DNA of 64,000 nucleotides from Deferribacter thermophilus (GCF_049472675.1 NZ_JAPNXM010000003.1:167331-231330); one strand, 5' to 3'; positions 25,088-35,209 are shown, numbered from the stretch's first letter. Numbers and translations are program-made. Notes: generated from the sequence alone by a model not told the origin.

Positions 25088-27640
25088 TTAACTGGAATTA
25101 TTATCGAATTCGATATTTAACTGTAATAAAGTTTCAATAATAACATTTTCAAATTCGTTTTTACTTATATTTCCATTTGTAGCTTTTATAGTTAGCTCAA
25201 TATCATTAAATTTGCTATTAACGAACATTAACATCTTCATAATTTCTGAAAATTTCCCAGCAGGTATCTTAAATTTTAAATCTACACAAGTAACATCATC
25301 AATTGTTTTCTCAGTATCAAAAATATCTTCTTTTCTTTCATTATCGTTTTCAAAAGTAGCATCTATAGTAGTTTGAGTTTTGTTGTCAGTAGAACTTTGA
25401 TCACTTAACTTTTCTCTCTTATGCTGCTCACATAACTCCTTTCTTATGATATATAAATCAAAATCAATATTTTCAAATTCATTCTTAAAATATTTACATT
25501 CAACATCTTTCCCAAACACAACCCCGACACCAAATATGCCTTCTCTCACACCTTTCTTTGTAGCTTTTACCAAAACATCTTTTGATATAAATCTTATTTC
25601 CCCTGGAACTTTTAAACTGGATGAATACACATCTTCAAGTTTGACATAATCATTATTCTTCAAGTAGATTTTTTCTAATACTATTGGAGATATTTCATTT
25701 ATTAAAACTGACCTATCTTCTAAAGTTTCAAAAACTTCCTCATCAACTTTTTTCTCATTACCAAAAATTGAACTTCCTAAATCTATCATCTGAAATCCAT
25801 CTTTTTTTATGGTATAAACATACCTATAAGCATTTCGAATCATCATATAAAAATTTCTTTCACTTTCTTGAATTTTTCTTTTTAATTCATCTTTTTGTTC
25901 AGAGGACAAGTTTAAAGTTGTATCTTCAACAGTCATTTTATAGGCTAAATGTTTTCTTGCGTGAGAATAAAGCATATTTAACTCATTTTCTGATGGAACT
26001 AAAAAGAATATTGTATTTTTATAAATACGGGGAGTTGACCCTTTTTTGTCTATTAAAAATTTCATAAGATTTTCATCGGCTGTTTTTAATATTACAAGTT
26101 TATAAGATTGATCATCAATTATATCTGTTGATTCTGTAGTCCATAGATAAGTCTTTAATTTATTAGATATCAATTTCGTGAATTTTTCTTTAATTAAATT
26201 TTCAATATGATGTTCATTAATATTTTCTATCTTAGTATTTATCACTTGATTTAAATTTGGTTGGTTTGAGAAAAAGTAAAAGCCATCTTTTTCTTGCATA
26301 TAAAACAACGTATTTTTCAACTCTTCTAAAACTTCAACAATTTCACTTACAGGATTATCTAAAGTGATTGCAACTCTTTTCAATTCATCTCTTCTTACCC
26401 CTTTTTTATCACCACCTGAAAAAGAGTACATAAATACAGTGTTTGCAACTCTTGTTCCAAGCATTAAACCAGAATAACTGCTCGCTAATTTTTTATCGAC
26501 TTTTTTAGCTCCACTATTTTTATTTACAATGTCAGTAGCAATAACACCTTCGTAGTGAGCACCTATATGTTTTATAAGTTCTCTTCTTATTTCACTGGAA
26601 GCTAAATTGAAATCTGCAAGCGATAAATAAGGAACGTTTCTTTGTTTATTGCTATTTATCACTAAAGCAAGAAGTCTTAATACACCTCTTGTCCGTTGAA
26701 AGCTTGGAAAACTTCCCCATCTTGTATATAAAACATCTATGACTTCAGGCAAAAATGGATAAGAAGTTAAAAAACTTTTTTTATATTCAGATTTTTCAAT
26801 ACCCTCTGGAATTAAATTATTATCATAAAAGAAATCTACCACTTGATCTACTACGTTCTTTAATTTGCTTTCATCTATTTTTGAAAATAATCTTCTTCTA
26901 ATTATGTGAGTAACTTCATCATCTTGCACTGGTGAATAAATTGATTCTACTCTACCAATATATTTTTGTAGTTGCTGCAATAGTTTTTCGGATACTTCAT
27001 CATAATGCTCTAGATGACTTGATGGTAAAGTTATCACTAATGCAATGTTATTTAAAGATTTAATCTCTTCTGTTAATTCCTGCATAAAAGCGATTGTTTG
27101 CGAAGCAAGATTAGAATCACCCACTTTTATTGTTGTAGCCTTTGTGATGTATTCTAAAAGTTCATCCATTAATATTAAAGCAGGTTTAGAATTATTTAAT
27201 ACTTCTGAAAGTTTTGCTCTTCCAGGTGCTGCATCACCTTTTAATATTTCAACTTTGCCAGTCAGCTGTCTTTCTATAATTTCCCAAATCTTTTCTTCAG
27301 CAGAAAGAAATGTCCCTACAATTACAGAAGTTTTAATATTCCACTCTTTTGCCTTGTGATAAAGAGCAATTAATGAGTGAGTTTTACCTCCCCCAAAGGG
27401 CGTATGCAATTGGATTACAGGATTTCCACCTTTACCATGTATTCTATTCTCAATATTTTCTATTAGTTGTTTAAGGCCATAAGTTAAATATGTTTTTTTG
27501 AAAAACTCATCACTGTCCTGATATTCCAACGGAGCTTTACCGGTATAAACATTCCATAGATCAGCTGCAAAAACATCCATTTGCAAATTCTCTTCTAAAA
27601 TATCTCTATGAGGGACTGCTATAGTATGAAAAGCATTCAT
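25088..27640 (-). CDS. DUF499 family AAA+ ATPase of a defence-like cassette
   Basis: 850 residues. P-loop HTPFGGGKTHSLIALYHKA (GGGKT at 83-87) and a Walker B-like LILMDELLEYITKA. The second half is poorly conserved, with a C-terminal stretch about acidic linker residues 755-780. DUF499 ATPases are known to co-occur with DUF1156 methylases in defence islands (family knowledge); the biochemical role is not established. It starts one base after the methylase stop, so the two are translated together. It probably acts as the ATP-driven switch or translocase of the cassette (inference). Confidence 0.85.
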   Translation of the reverse strand: MNAFHTIAVPHRDILEENLQMDVFAADLWNVYTGKAPLEYQDSDEFFKKTYLTYGLKQLIENIENRIHGKGGNPVIQLHTPFGGGKTHSLIALYHKAKEWNIKTSVIVGTFLSAEEKIWEIIERQLTGKVEILKGDAAPGRAKLSEVLNNSKPALILMDELLEYITKATTIKVGDSNLASQTIAFMQELTEEIKSLNNIALVITLPSSHLEHYDEVSEKLLQQLQKYIGRVESIYSPVQDDEVTHIIRRRLFSKIDESKLKNVVDQVVDFFYDNNLIPEGIEKSEYKKSFLTSYPFLPEVIDVLYTRWGSFPSFQRTRGVLRLLALVINSNKQRNVPYLSLADFNLASSEIRRELIKHIGAHYEGVIATDIVNKNSGAKKVDKKLASSYSGLMLGTRVANTVFMYSFSGGDKKGVRRDELKRVAITLDNPVSEIVEVLEELKNTLFYMQEKDGFYFFSNQPNLNQVINTKIENINEHHIENLIKEKFTKLISNKLKTYLWTTESTDIIDDQSYKLVILKTADENLMKFLIDKKGSTPRIYKNTIFFLVPSENELNMLYSHARKHLAYKMTVEDTTLNLSSEQKDELKRKIQESERNFYMMIRNAYRYVYTIKKDGFQMIDLGSSIFGNEKKVDEEVFETLEDRSVLINEISPIVLEKIYLKNNDYVKLEDVYSSSLKVPGEIRFISKDVLVKATKKGVREGIFGVGVVFGKDVECKYFKNEFENIDFDLYIIRKELCEQHKREKLSDQSSTDNKTQTTIDATFENDNERKEDIFDTEKTIDDVTCVDLKFKIPAGKFSEIMKMLMFVNSKFNDIELTIKATNGNISKNEFENVIIETLLQLNIEFDNNSS

Positions 27641-27641
27641 T

Positions 27642-30368
27642 TTAATCTCCTCCCAAATCTTTCAACAAGTCATCTACACTTATATATCTTAATTTGCTCG
27701 ATTCAGCTGAAGACACCTGTTTAACAATTCTTTCTTTTCCGGTTAAAAATCCATCTATAAGCTTTTTCTCTTTACTATCAAGAGGCAGACACTCTGATAT
27801 AGCTTGGGCTACTCTAAAAAATACATCCGACTTCCCATATCCTGTTTCCGATAGGAGTTTAATTAACTCTTCTGTTTTGCTTTTTTCCCAAAGCTTTAAA
27901 GTAAGATGTAAAACATCTATCAAATCTTTAGGTTTTATTTCATCAATTTTTCTTTTATCTGCAGATAAAAGTCTAACAAATTCTTTTTCTTTTTTTATAA
28001 ATCCCTTATTCCATTCCTCTTCAAGATTTATCCCTATTGTTTGAGCCAATTTTCTTGCTTCATCAAAATGCACTCTTGCTTCTTGCCAGTTAAACCGCCA
28101 TAATATATAAAACTTTGTTAAATCGCTTATTTGATTTGCAAAACCATTATGAAGTATTTCTTTAATAGCATAATCAATCACGATTTCCCGCACATCATCC
28201 AGCAGCTTATCTGCTCTAACAACATTACCTTTATAATCAATAACACTTTTGTATCTTCCAAATACTTCTATTGCAGAGCCGATAGCTGATATAAAAAAGT
28301 CTGCTCCGCTAATTCCTTCTTTCCACAAAAGGTCAAGTTTTTGATTAAGATACTGTTTTAGTTCTTCTTTTACATCGTTGTAAAATCCTACTTCTTCTTT
28401 TTCTATTTTTCTGGCTACTATGTAAATAGATGAAGCTAAAGAAGCTGTCCCATGTGCTTTAACTTTATTCATCATTTCTGTATCTAATGGATAAGCCGCA
28501 GTTATTACTAATCCTGAATCTAACAAAGAATTTACTAATGTTTCCCAACCTTCTGTTGATTTATGAGCATAAACTATAACAGTTATTCCATCTGGTTTTA
28601 AAACTCTATATATTTCTTGAAATGATTTTTTCAGCATATCTTCAAAAAATTGTTTTGCTTTCTTTACATTTCCTTGTCTTGAAGGGTTTGCAACTATTTC
28701 TTGTGATTTTGGAACTAAAGGTGTTATAAATAAATCTGGATATAAATCTCCTATGCTTCTTTTAAGCCAAACATAAAAGAAATCAGATAATTCAGCATAA
28801 TTTATATTGTCATAATAAGGTGGGTCTGTAAAAACTGCATCAAAATAGTTATCCGAATAAGGTAAATTTGTTGCTGAGGAATGAGTAATTTCAACTTTAT
28901 TTTTATTAACAGGAATTTTAGTAAAATGTTCTAAATATCTTTTTATCCAATTTAATGCAGAATAAAAATCAGCATTCCCACCAAAAGAATTAGTTTCTGC
29001 ATAATCCCATGTCATTTGAATAGCTTGTTTTCCTAAAGCTGGGTTAACAAGTTCTCGTGTATTATGCCAATAACCAAAAGTAGATGAATATACTGCTATT
29101 TTATCAATTGCTAACCCCAAATAACTTACAACAGCTTTAGCATATTCTTCATCATAACCTTCATTAATCATTTCTTTATAAGCATTTCTTACTTTTTCAG
29201 TAAAAGTTATTAAAGCTAATTTTTGGCGGGAGTTAAAAAGTTGTCCCCAAGTAGTAAATCCATATCCTCTCCCTGCTACTGTTGTAGGGTCATTTTGATT
29301 CATTGGCTCATCTGGAACCGGGTCTATTCCCCATTCTTCTATTAGTTTTTTTCTTTTCTCTTCAAGATACTTTTCAGCCTTTTTAAAAATTTCAAAATCC
29401 TTTTGGGTTGCTATTCTGTATCTTTTTCCCTGTTCTCCTTCTTTGTGTAAAACAACAGCTATTAATCTCTCTTTAGCTTTTCCTTCTCTAAAAAGCTCTC
29501 TTGTTTTATTTGCTTCTACCACTCCACCACAAACAGAACAGGTTGCTATGGCTCTTGATACTGTTCCTTTTGATGGGTCAAAATTGTCAGGCATTGGCTC
29601 ATATCCATCGCCAACAATTTTAAACTTAACCTCTTTTCCTTCCACATAAGGGTAAAGAGAAACCTTTTTATTACTTTTATTTGCAAGCCAAAATTGACGC
29701 ATTAATGGAATTTCAGCTCCGCAAGTTGGATTTTGACAGGGAATTGTTCTCGCCCATATATAACCAACAGGTATAAAACCATCTTCATCATTTGGATATA
29801 ACTTTCCAATCTCTTTTTTAGCTTCTTCTAAAACATAATTTCCCCATTTCTCAACATCATAAATCAACGCTGGCTCTTCATCATAAAGTCCCAGGTTGTT
29901 TTTTACTTTAACTTTTTTATCTTTATATTTTTGAGGAAATTCAAGGGTGCATTTTTGAATTAATACAGCAACAGGATTGTAGTCATTGCTGTAAACTTCA
30001 CAACCAAGCCTTAAAGCCTCAAGCGGTATTGCACCACCTCCACCAAAAGGGTCTAAAACTTTTGGTGGTATCTCATTGTTTGCTGCTAAAATATATTCTC
30101 TGGCCTTTTCAATAATTTCTTTGTTCAATGAGTTTTCCCATTTTGATAAATCTGATATAAAATTTTTCTTATTTTCGTATTCTTTTTTATCATTTGGAGC
30201 AGGAATCAGTGAAGCAAAATTTGTTGCTCTACTTGTTGCTAAAGGGCGCCTTGCCCACCAAATATGTAGGGTTGAAATATGGCCATGTCTAATATTTTTC
30301 TCCTTTGCACCTTGCTCGCTTACCTCTTTAATTGGAAATGAATATTCTATAAATCTCTTATCTTTCAT
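27642..30368 (-). CDS. DUF1156-type adenine-specific DNA methyltransferase
   Basis: 908 residues. The N-terminal DUF1156 signature is IRHGHISTLHIWWARRPLAT. SAM-binding motif I is LDPFGGGGAIPLEA (106-112). Catalytic motif IV is TDPPYYDNINYAELSDFF, with DPPY at 515-518, an N6-adenine/N4-cytosine type. Motif order (I before IV) with a long insert between them fits the beta/gamma large methylases. Two pairs of cysteines in the insert (CQNPTCGAE, CSVCGGVVEA) look like a zinc ribbon. It likely marks host DNA to protect it from the cassette's nuclease/helicase arm (inference). It lies between Fic (14-base gap) and DUF499 (1-base gap). Confidence 0.92.
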   Translation of the reverse strand: MKDKRFIEYSFPIKEVSEQGAKEKNIRHGHISTLHIWWARRPLATSRATNFASLIPAPNDKKEYENKKNFISDLSKWENSLNKEIIEKAREYILAANNEIPPKVLDPFGGGGAIPLEALRLGCEVYSNDYNPVAVLIQKCTLEFPQKYKDKKVKVKNNLGLYDEEPALIYDVEKWGNYVLEEAKKEIGKLYPNDEDGFIPVGYIWARTIPCQNPTCGAEIPLMRQFWLANKSNKKVSLYPYVEGKEVKFKIVGDGYEPMPDNFDPSKGTVSRAIATCSVCGGVVEANKTRELFREGKAKERLIAVVLHKEGEQGKRYRIATQKDFEIFKKAEKYLEEKRKKLIEEWGIDPVPDEPMNQNDPTTVAGRGYGFTTWGQLFNSRQKLALITFTEKVRNAYKEMINEGYDEEYAKAVVSYLGLAIDKIAVYSSTFGYWHNTRELVNPALGKQAIQMTWDYAETNSFGGNADFYSALNWIKRYLEHFTKIPVNKNKVEITHSSATNLPYSDNYFDAVFTDPPYYDNINYAELSDFFYVWLKRSIGDLYPDLFITPLVPKSQEIVANPSRQGNVKKAKQFFEDMLKKSFQEIYRVLKPDGITVIVYAHKSTEGWETLVNSLLDSGLVITAAYPLDTEMMNKVKAHGTASLASSIYIVARKIEKEEVGFYNDVKEELKQYLNQKLDLLWKEGISGADFFISAIGSAIEVFGRYKSVIDYKGNVVRADKLLDDVREIVIDYAIKEILHNGFANQISDLTKFYILWRFNWQEARVHFDEARKLAQTIGINLEEEWNKGFIKKEKEFVRLLSADKRKIDEIKPKDLIDVLHLTLKLWEKSKTEELIKLLSETGYGKSDVFFRVAQAISECLPLDSKEKKLIDGFLTGKERIVKQVSSAESSKLRYISVDDLLKDLGGD

Positions 30369-30382
30369 TTTGTCATCCTCTA

Positions 30383-31339
30383 CTATAACAATTTATCAAT
30401 AATTTCTTTAGTAGATTGCCATTTATTATCTCTTTTTATTGCTATTATTTTCCCCCTTTTTATAAGCTGCCTAGAGCTTGATGAACTATAGCCAATCTGA
30501 GATAATAGATCTGATACCAATTCTAATTTTTTACCCTGACTTTCTAATAACCCTATAATTATTCTATCCAGATTATCTTTTAAACTTTCTAAAATTAGGC
30601 TTTTTAAAATTTTAGATTTTATATTTATAAGTTTGTTTAATATGTCATTTTTTTCTGGCGGTTTATTCTTATAATTTTCAAAAATATTAGATATTTGTGC
30701 ATCTATTTCTTCAAGCCCTTCATAATATAGCTGCTTATTTTCATCATCCCCTTTTATAATTATTAGTGGATACCCTTTACTTATTAAAATATAATTTAAT
30801 ATTATTCTACCTGTTCTTCCATTACCATCAATAAAAGGATGAATTTCCTCAAAAAAAGCATGTAATAAGGATAGGTGGTCAAAATTAAAATTCCTTTCAA
30901 CTTCAAAAGCAAAATTTACAAATATCCTAATCCAATTTTCTATATAATTTTCTGGAGGATTAAACTTTGCTCCAGTAATTTTAACTTTCCCTTTTCTAAA
31001 CTCCCCACTGTTACCAAGACTTTTATTTATCTGTCTTATTAATGGGATACCAAATAAAAATTCTTTCTGATTATAATTTTCATAAGCAAGCTCATAAACA
31101 AACGAAGCTGTCCTGAAATAGTTAAAAGCTTCTTCTTCATCTCTTGTCATAGGTTGGTTTTTTGATAAAACATTTTTTAGTTCTTTTTCAGAAATAAAGT
31201 AGCCTTCTACTAATATTGAATTTCTTGTTTCCTCTTCTAATAAATAAAGCCATTCTTTATTTATTACTTTGGGCTCTGGGAGACCACCCAAATCTTCTAA
31301 AATCTCTTTTCTTTTCAGTATCAACTTTTCATCAACCAC
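30383..31339 (-). CDS. Fic-domain protein with N-terminal inhibitory motif
   Basis: 318 residues. The catalytic Fic motif HPFIDGNGRTGR is intact (His167), matching HPFx(D/E)GNGRxxR of AMP-transferases. An inhibitory-helix motif of the (S/T)XXXE(G/N) type, SILVEG, lies at 41-46, so this is a class II (intramolecularly inhibited) Fic protein that keeps itself off by Glu45. Residues 255-318 look like a winged-helix DNA-binding tail (SDLLSQIGYSSSSSRQLIKR). It would transfer AMP (or another NMP) to a target protein. It is placed inside the defence-like cassette, 14 bases before the methylase. Confidence 0.92.
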   Translation of the reverse strand: MVDEKLILKRKEILEDLGGLPEPKVINKEWLYLLEEETRNSILVEGYFISEKELKNVLSKNQPMTRDEEEAFNYFRTASFVYELAYENYNQKEFLFGIPLIRQINKSLGNSGEFRKGKVKITGAKFNPPENYIENWIRIFVNFAFEVERNFNFDHLSLLHAFFEEIHPFIDGNGRTGRIILNYILISKGYPLIIIKGDDENKQLYYEGLEEIDAQISNIFENYKNKPPEKNDILNKLINIKSKILKSLILESLKDNLDRIIIGLLESQGKKLELVSDLLSQIGYSSSSSRQLIKRGKIIAIKRDNKWQSTKEIIDKLL

Positions 31340-31444
31340 TTGTCACACTCAACATCCCCTTGTTTTAATAACTCATTATAACACAATAAGTTACAATTGT
31401 CACGCTATCACATAAATACTTAAAAAGTGACACTTATTTACGTA

Positions 31445-34400
31445 TTAAATCTTTTTTATTTCGCTTAATGGTATTATATATCTAACAACTTCTACTTTTT
31501 TCTCAGCTTGTACATTTTCTACTGGATTTTGTATAATTATTAACTCTGGATTTGTAACCGCATTTAATACAACATATAAATAATACTTATCTTTAAATCT
31601 TTGTGCTTTAAACCATTCGTTTTGAGTAAGTACTATTTTACCTTCCCTTGCCCTTGCTTTTACCTCTATATATCGATCAATAAAATATTCATCACCTTTT
31701 TTAACTTTTGATCGTATATCAAACCCCAAATTTTCGGATGAAACATCTTCAGGTATTCTTCCATTTCCTTTTTCATATTCGATTGCTATATCCATACCTA
31801 TTTTTTCTATATAATCATCTCTAACCATTTCATCATTTGTTTCTAATAATAAATTTTTAGGAATTACTTTTACTGCACCGATAAAGTTATAAGTTCCTAT
31901 TTGTAAGCATCTTTCGTGTAAGATATTTTCAGATAATTTTTTTAAAGCTTCTTCGTATTTTCTTTTTCTTTCTTCTTTGTTTCGAATTGCTAAATCAACA
32001 TTTTCATGTTTTTCTGATTTTCGTATATATAATTCGGCTAAATCATTATCCAGTTTTTTTATTAGTGTCAGAAGTGATTTTACACCATATTTTTCTTTTA
32101 TAGCAGTTTGACGATCTCTTTCTTTTTGTAGATCATTTTTATATTTTTCTACTATTTCTAAAAGTATTGGAGAAACCTTTGATTTTATATTTTCTATATC
32201 TATTGAACAATTTAAATGATTTTTGCTAAAAGCAAGATCCCAGATTATTGAAGGGTTAACTTCTTTTATATTGTTTAAACTTGAATCAATAAAAAAAGTA
32301 AACAGTCTTTTCCCTACAATATTGTTTTTACCATCTATAACTTCTGCATCATAAAATAATAATGTACCATCAAGTTTGCCATCTGGATCAATAAAAACGG
32401 CTCCCTTCTTCAATGAATCCGTATAAGTTTTTTCAACCCATTTTAAAACAGCTTCAAATAATGGATGTCCAAATGAAATAAATTCTGAATCAGGATTTTT
32501 AAAAGCTGTTTCTTTATCAAAAGTTACTTTTCGATAAGATGAAAGTACTTGTCCATACTTTTTAATAAAATATTCATCTCTTGAAATTTGCTTTAAATCA
32601 TAAGGGACTGATTCAATATTTATAAACCCATCTCTTCTTTTTGAATATTTACCACCTGCTTTTTCAAAAGCTTTCAAAAAATAGTTTTCAGTATACTCTG
32701 GGATGAGTTTATATTCTAAAGCTTTATCTCTAAGCTCTCTAATTCTTGTATAATCTATAAACCTTGTTGCCAATGTATCTCCCAGGTTATCTTTTACCCT
32801 CTTTATATATTCCTCATCTATTTTGATATCTATTTCTTTTAATATTTCTTCCTGGCTACGTGCATTTACTGCAGCATCAACTAGCAATTGAGATAATTTT
32901 CTATCTTCAAACACCTCAGAAATAACATCAAACACTTTATCGCTTCCTAAAGCATTTCGTATTTCCTCAAGCTTTTCAAATAATTTCTTTAAAACAACTC
33001 CCTCTCTGGTATCTTTATTAACCATATTAAAAATAAACACCTCTCTATTTTGGCCATATCTATGAATTCTACCCATTCTTTGTTCTAAGCGATTTGGATT
33101 CCATGGTATGTCATAATTAATCATTAAATTACAAAACTGGAGGTTGATACCTTCGCCAGCTGCTTCAGTAGCAATTAAAACCTGTTTATCGTTTTTAAAG
33201 ATTTTTTCCATAGTGATTCTTTCTTCGAGTTTCATACCTCCATGAATTGTGCACACAGAATATCCCCACTTTTGAATTTTCTTCTGCAAGTATTCGAGGG
33301 TATCTTTGGATTCTGTGAATATAATAATTTTGTTACCAGGAAATTTCTCATTTAATTTATTCATAGTAGATTTTAATTCTCTTAACTTAATTTCATCTTC
33401 ATTCTCAATAATATTTTTTGCGATCAATAATAATTCGTCAATAATTGCAATTTCATTTCTTAATTCCTGTTTATTTTCAGCTGTACTTAATGTGAGTAAA
33501 AGCTCTTCTTTTTTCCATTTTTCTTCTTCTGTAACATCATCAATTTCATCTAAATCAAGTAATAAAGAACTTTTTATTTCCCTCTTTTTATTATTTTCTA
33601 CTTCATTATAAAGTTCTTCTAAACGCTTTTTTCTTCTTTCAAGTGATCTATATAAGGCATAAACACTTGACGCAAATCGCCGTTGAAGGACAACTAATGC
33701 AAAGGTAATGTACCTTTTTTGATGATCTTTTGACATTGCTTTCTTATATTGATTATAAACATATTCAGATAATTTACTATAAAGATTCATTTCATTTGGA
33801 GATTCTTTTTTTATACTATAAGCTATTGTTTTTACATTTCTAGGTAAAAATAATGGTTTTCCTTCAAAATCTTTTAAGTCTTCTTTTAATCTTCTTATAA
33901 AAAGAGGATTTTCTTTATTCGTTATAGATTGTTTTAAAAGGTCTGAGGTCGCAAAAAACCCTGGTTCTAATAAATCTAGAAATAATCTAAAATTTTCTAC
34001 GTCACCTTTATGAGGTGTTGCAGTTAAAAAAAGCATATGCTCGGAAATACTTGATAAAGTTTCACCAAGGCGATATCTTTTACTTTTAGTTGTTTTGTTT
34101 CCATATTGATATGCACTCATTTTATGTGCTTCATCCACTATAATTAAATCAAAATGAGTAAACTCTAATGACTTTCTGATATCATCTTGCTTTGCAAAAT
34201 CAATTGAAGTTATTATTTGCTTTTCAGTATCCCAAACATTTTCGCCATATTTTGAGTCCATAAATGTTCTATCTACAACTGTAAACTTTTCCTCAAATCT
34301 TTCTTTTAATTCTCTTCTCCATTGATCTTTTAGGTGTCCAGGAGTAACAATTAAAATTCTATCAACCAAACCTCTAATTTTTAATTCTTTTATAATTAAA

Positions 34401-34804
34401 CCACCCATGATGGTTTTACCTGCACCAGGATCATCTGCTATTAAAAACCTTATACGAGGAAGTTTTAAAACATACCCATAAACAGCTTCGATTTGGTGAG
34501 GTAAAGGATCTACTTTTGAGGTATTTACTGCAAGTAAAGGATCATAAAGTGCAGTATATCTATATCTAATATTTTCAAGTGCTAAAAATACATCTTCACT
34601 GTTTGAACTAAAATCAAGTAAAACAGATTCAACATCTGCATTTTGTAATTCATTTATAGCAAGAGTTCTTTCAAATAATTCATTTGAATAGATAAATCTG
34701 CCTAATATTTTACAATAAGAATCATTAATCTTTTCAAAAAGTTTTACTTCTACTGGTTCCTTCCATCCCGGAGCTTTAATAATAGAGCCAACTTTAATAT
34801 CCAT
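31445..34804 (-). CDS. SNF2-family helicase with C-terminal DUF3883 domain
   Basis: 1119 residues. Helicase motifs: Q-like LPHQIEAVYG, motif I DDPGAGKT (124-131), II VDEAHK (DEAH 224-227), III LTATPHKG, V ATEAAGEGINLQF, VI NRLEQRMGRIHRYGQ. The C-terminal part is a DUF3883-type domain (LGFDIRSKVKKGDEYFIDRY then EVKARAREGKIVLTQNEW), a Mrr-like PD-(D/E)XK relative. Similar helicases occur in DISARM class 1 (DrmD) and related systems. It is the first gene of the cassette as transcribed; no strong promoter was spotted. Confidence 0.9.
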   Translation of the reverse strand: MDIKVGSIIKAPGWKEPVEVKLFEKINDSYCKILGRFIYSNELFERTLAINELQNADVESVLLDFSSNSEDVFLALENIRYRYTALYDPLLAVNTSKVDPLPHQIEAVYGYVLKLPRIRFLIADDPGAGKTIMGGLIIKELKIRGLVDRILIVTPGHLKDQWRRELKERFEEKFTVVDRTFMDSKYGENVWDTEKQIITSIDFAKQDDIRKSLEFTHFDLIIVDEAHKMSAYQYGNKTTKSKRYRLGETLSSISEHMLFLTATPHKGDVENFRLFLDLLEPGFFATSDLLKQSITNKENPLFIRRLKEDLKDFEGKPLFLPRNVKTIAYSIKKESPNEMNLYSKLSEYVYNQYKKAMSKDHQKRYITFALVVLQRRFASSVYALYRSLERRKKRLEELYNEVENNKKREIKSSLLLDLDEIDDVTEEEKWKKEELLLTLSTAENKQELRNEIAIIDELLLIAKNIIENEDEIKLRELKSTMNKLNEKFPGNKIIIFTESKDTLEYLQKKIQKWGYSVCTIHGGMKLEERITMEKIFKNDKQVLIATEAAGEGINLQFCNLMINYDIPWNPNRLEQRMGRIHRYGQNREVFIFNMVNKDTREGVVLKKLFEKLEEIRNALGSDKVFDVISEVFEDRKLSQLLVDAAVNARSQEEILKEIDIKIDEEYIKRVKDNLGDTLATRFIDYTRIRELRDKALEYKLIPEYTENYFLKAFEKAGGKYSKRRDGFINIESVPYDLKQISRDEYFIKKYGQVLSSYRKVTFDKETAFKNPDSEFISFGHPLFEAVLKWVEKTYTDSLKKGAVFIDPDGKLDGTLLFYDAEVIDGKNNIVGKRLFTFFIDSSLNNIKEVNPSIIWDLAFSKNHLNCSIDIENIKSKVSPILLEIVEKYKNDLQKERDRQTAIKEKYGVKSLLTLIKKLDNDLAELYIRKSEKHENVDLAIRNKEERKRKYEEALKKLSENILHERCLQIGTYNFIGAVKVIPKNLLLETNDEMVRDDYIEKIGMDIAIEYEKGNGRIPEDVSSENLGFDIRSKVKKGDEYFIDRYIEVKARAREGKIVLTQNEWFKAQRFKDKYYLYVVLNAVTNPELIIIQNPVENVQAEKKVEVVRYIIPLSEIKKI

Positions 34805-34907
34805 CTGTCACCATAATTCAGTATTCATACAATATTAAAACATATAACAAACATCAATTCAATAAAAACTGCTTAAATTTTTATAAAATCAAAATTAAAT
34901 TGTATAC

Positions 34908-35051
34908 TTACCATCGATTTTTGTACCTATAACGCCAAAATTTTTTCCCATTTCTCCTTACTTCTATAAAAAGTCTTTCAGCTACATTTTCTCTGTAATT
35001 TTTTTTCTTTGGCTTAAGTGATCTTATCTTTGCATCAGTTATTCTTTTCAT
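34908..35051 (-). pseudogene. Truncated tyrosine-integrase fragment (N-terminal arm-binding domain)
   Basis: 47 codons with a good SD (GGAGG, eight bases before the ATG). The translation begins MKRITDAKIRSLKPKKKNY, then has LFIEVRRNGKKFWRYRYK, and stops. This matches the N-terminal arm DNA-binding (DUF4102-like) domain of phage/island integrases, whose consensus reads about 'LTDTKIRALKP..., L.V.P.G.K.WR.RY'. The remaining roughly 300 residues with the catalytic RHRY are missing. The stub lies 272 bases from tRNA-Asn, which points to an island that integrated there and then lost its integrase. Confidence 0.75.
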
Positions 35052-35171
35052 ACTTCATTCCTCCTTCAATCTTTACAAATTAATAAAAAGAACGGTCAAT
35101 ATGAAATTAAGGTATTTTGATGAAAATTTAAAAAAAGAAATTTCATAGTAAGATTAATGATGTTTTTGTTA

Positions 35172-35209
35172 GATGAGTAACTTAAAATGTTACTCATCTC
35201 GTTACTCAT
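35172..35209. repeat. Inverted repeat plus extra direct half-site beside the integrase stub
   Basis: GATGAGTAAC-TTAAAAT-GTTACTCATC is a perfect 10-base inverted repeat with a 7-base loop. A further copy of GTTACTCAT follows at 35201-35209. Such clustered half-sites are typical of binding sites for regulators or directionality factors (inference). Confidence 0.5.

Noticed and set aside
25684..26067. 127-residue plus-strand frame inside the DUF499 gene
   Set aside because: Shadow of the antisense coding strand; no start signal or family likeness.
25088..34804. Complete DISARM or BREX system
   Set aside because: Hallmark partners (DrmA/B/C; BrxC, PglZ, BrxL) are not recognisable, so the cassette cannot be named as either.
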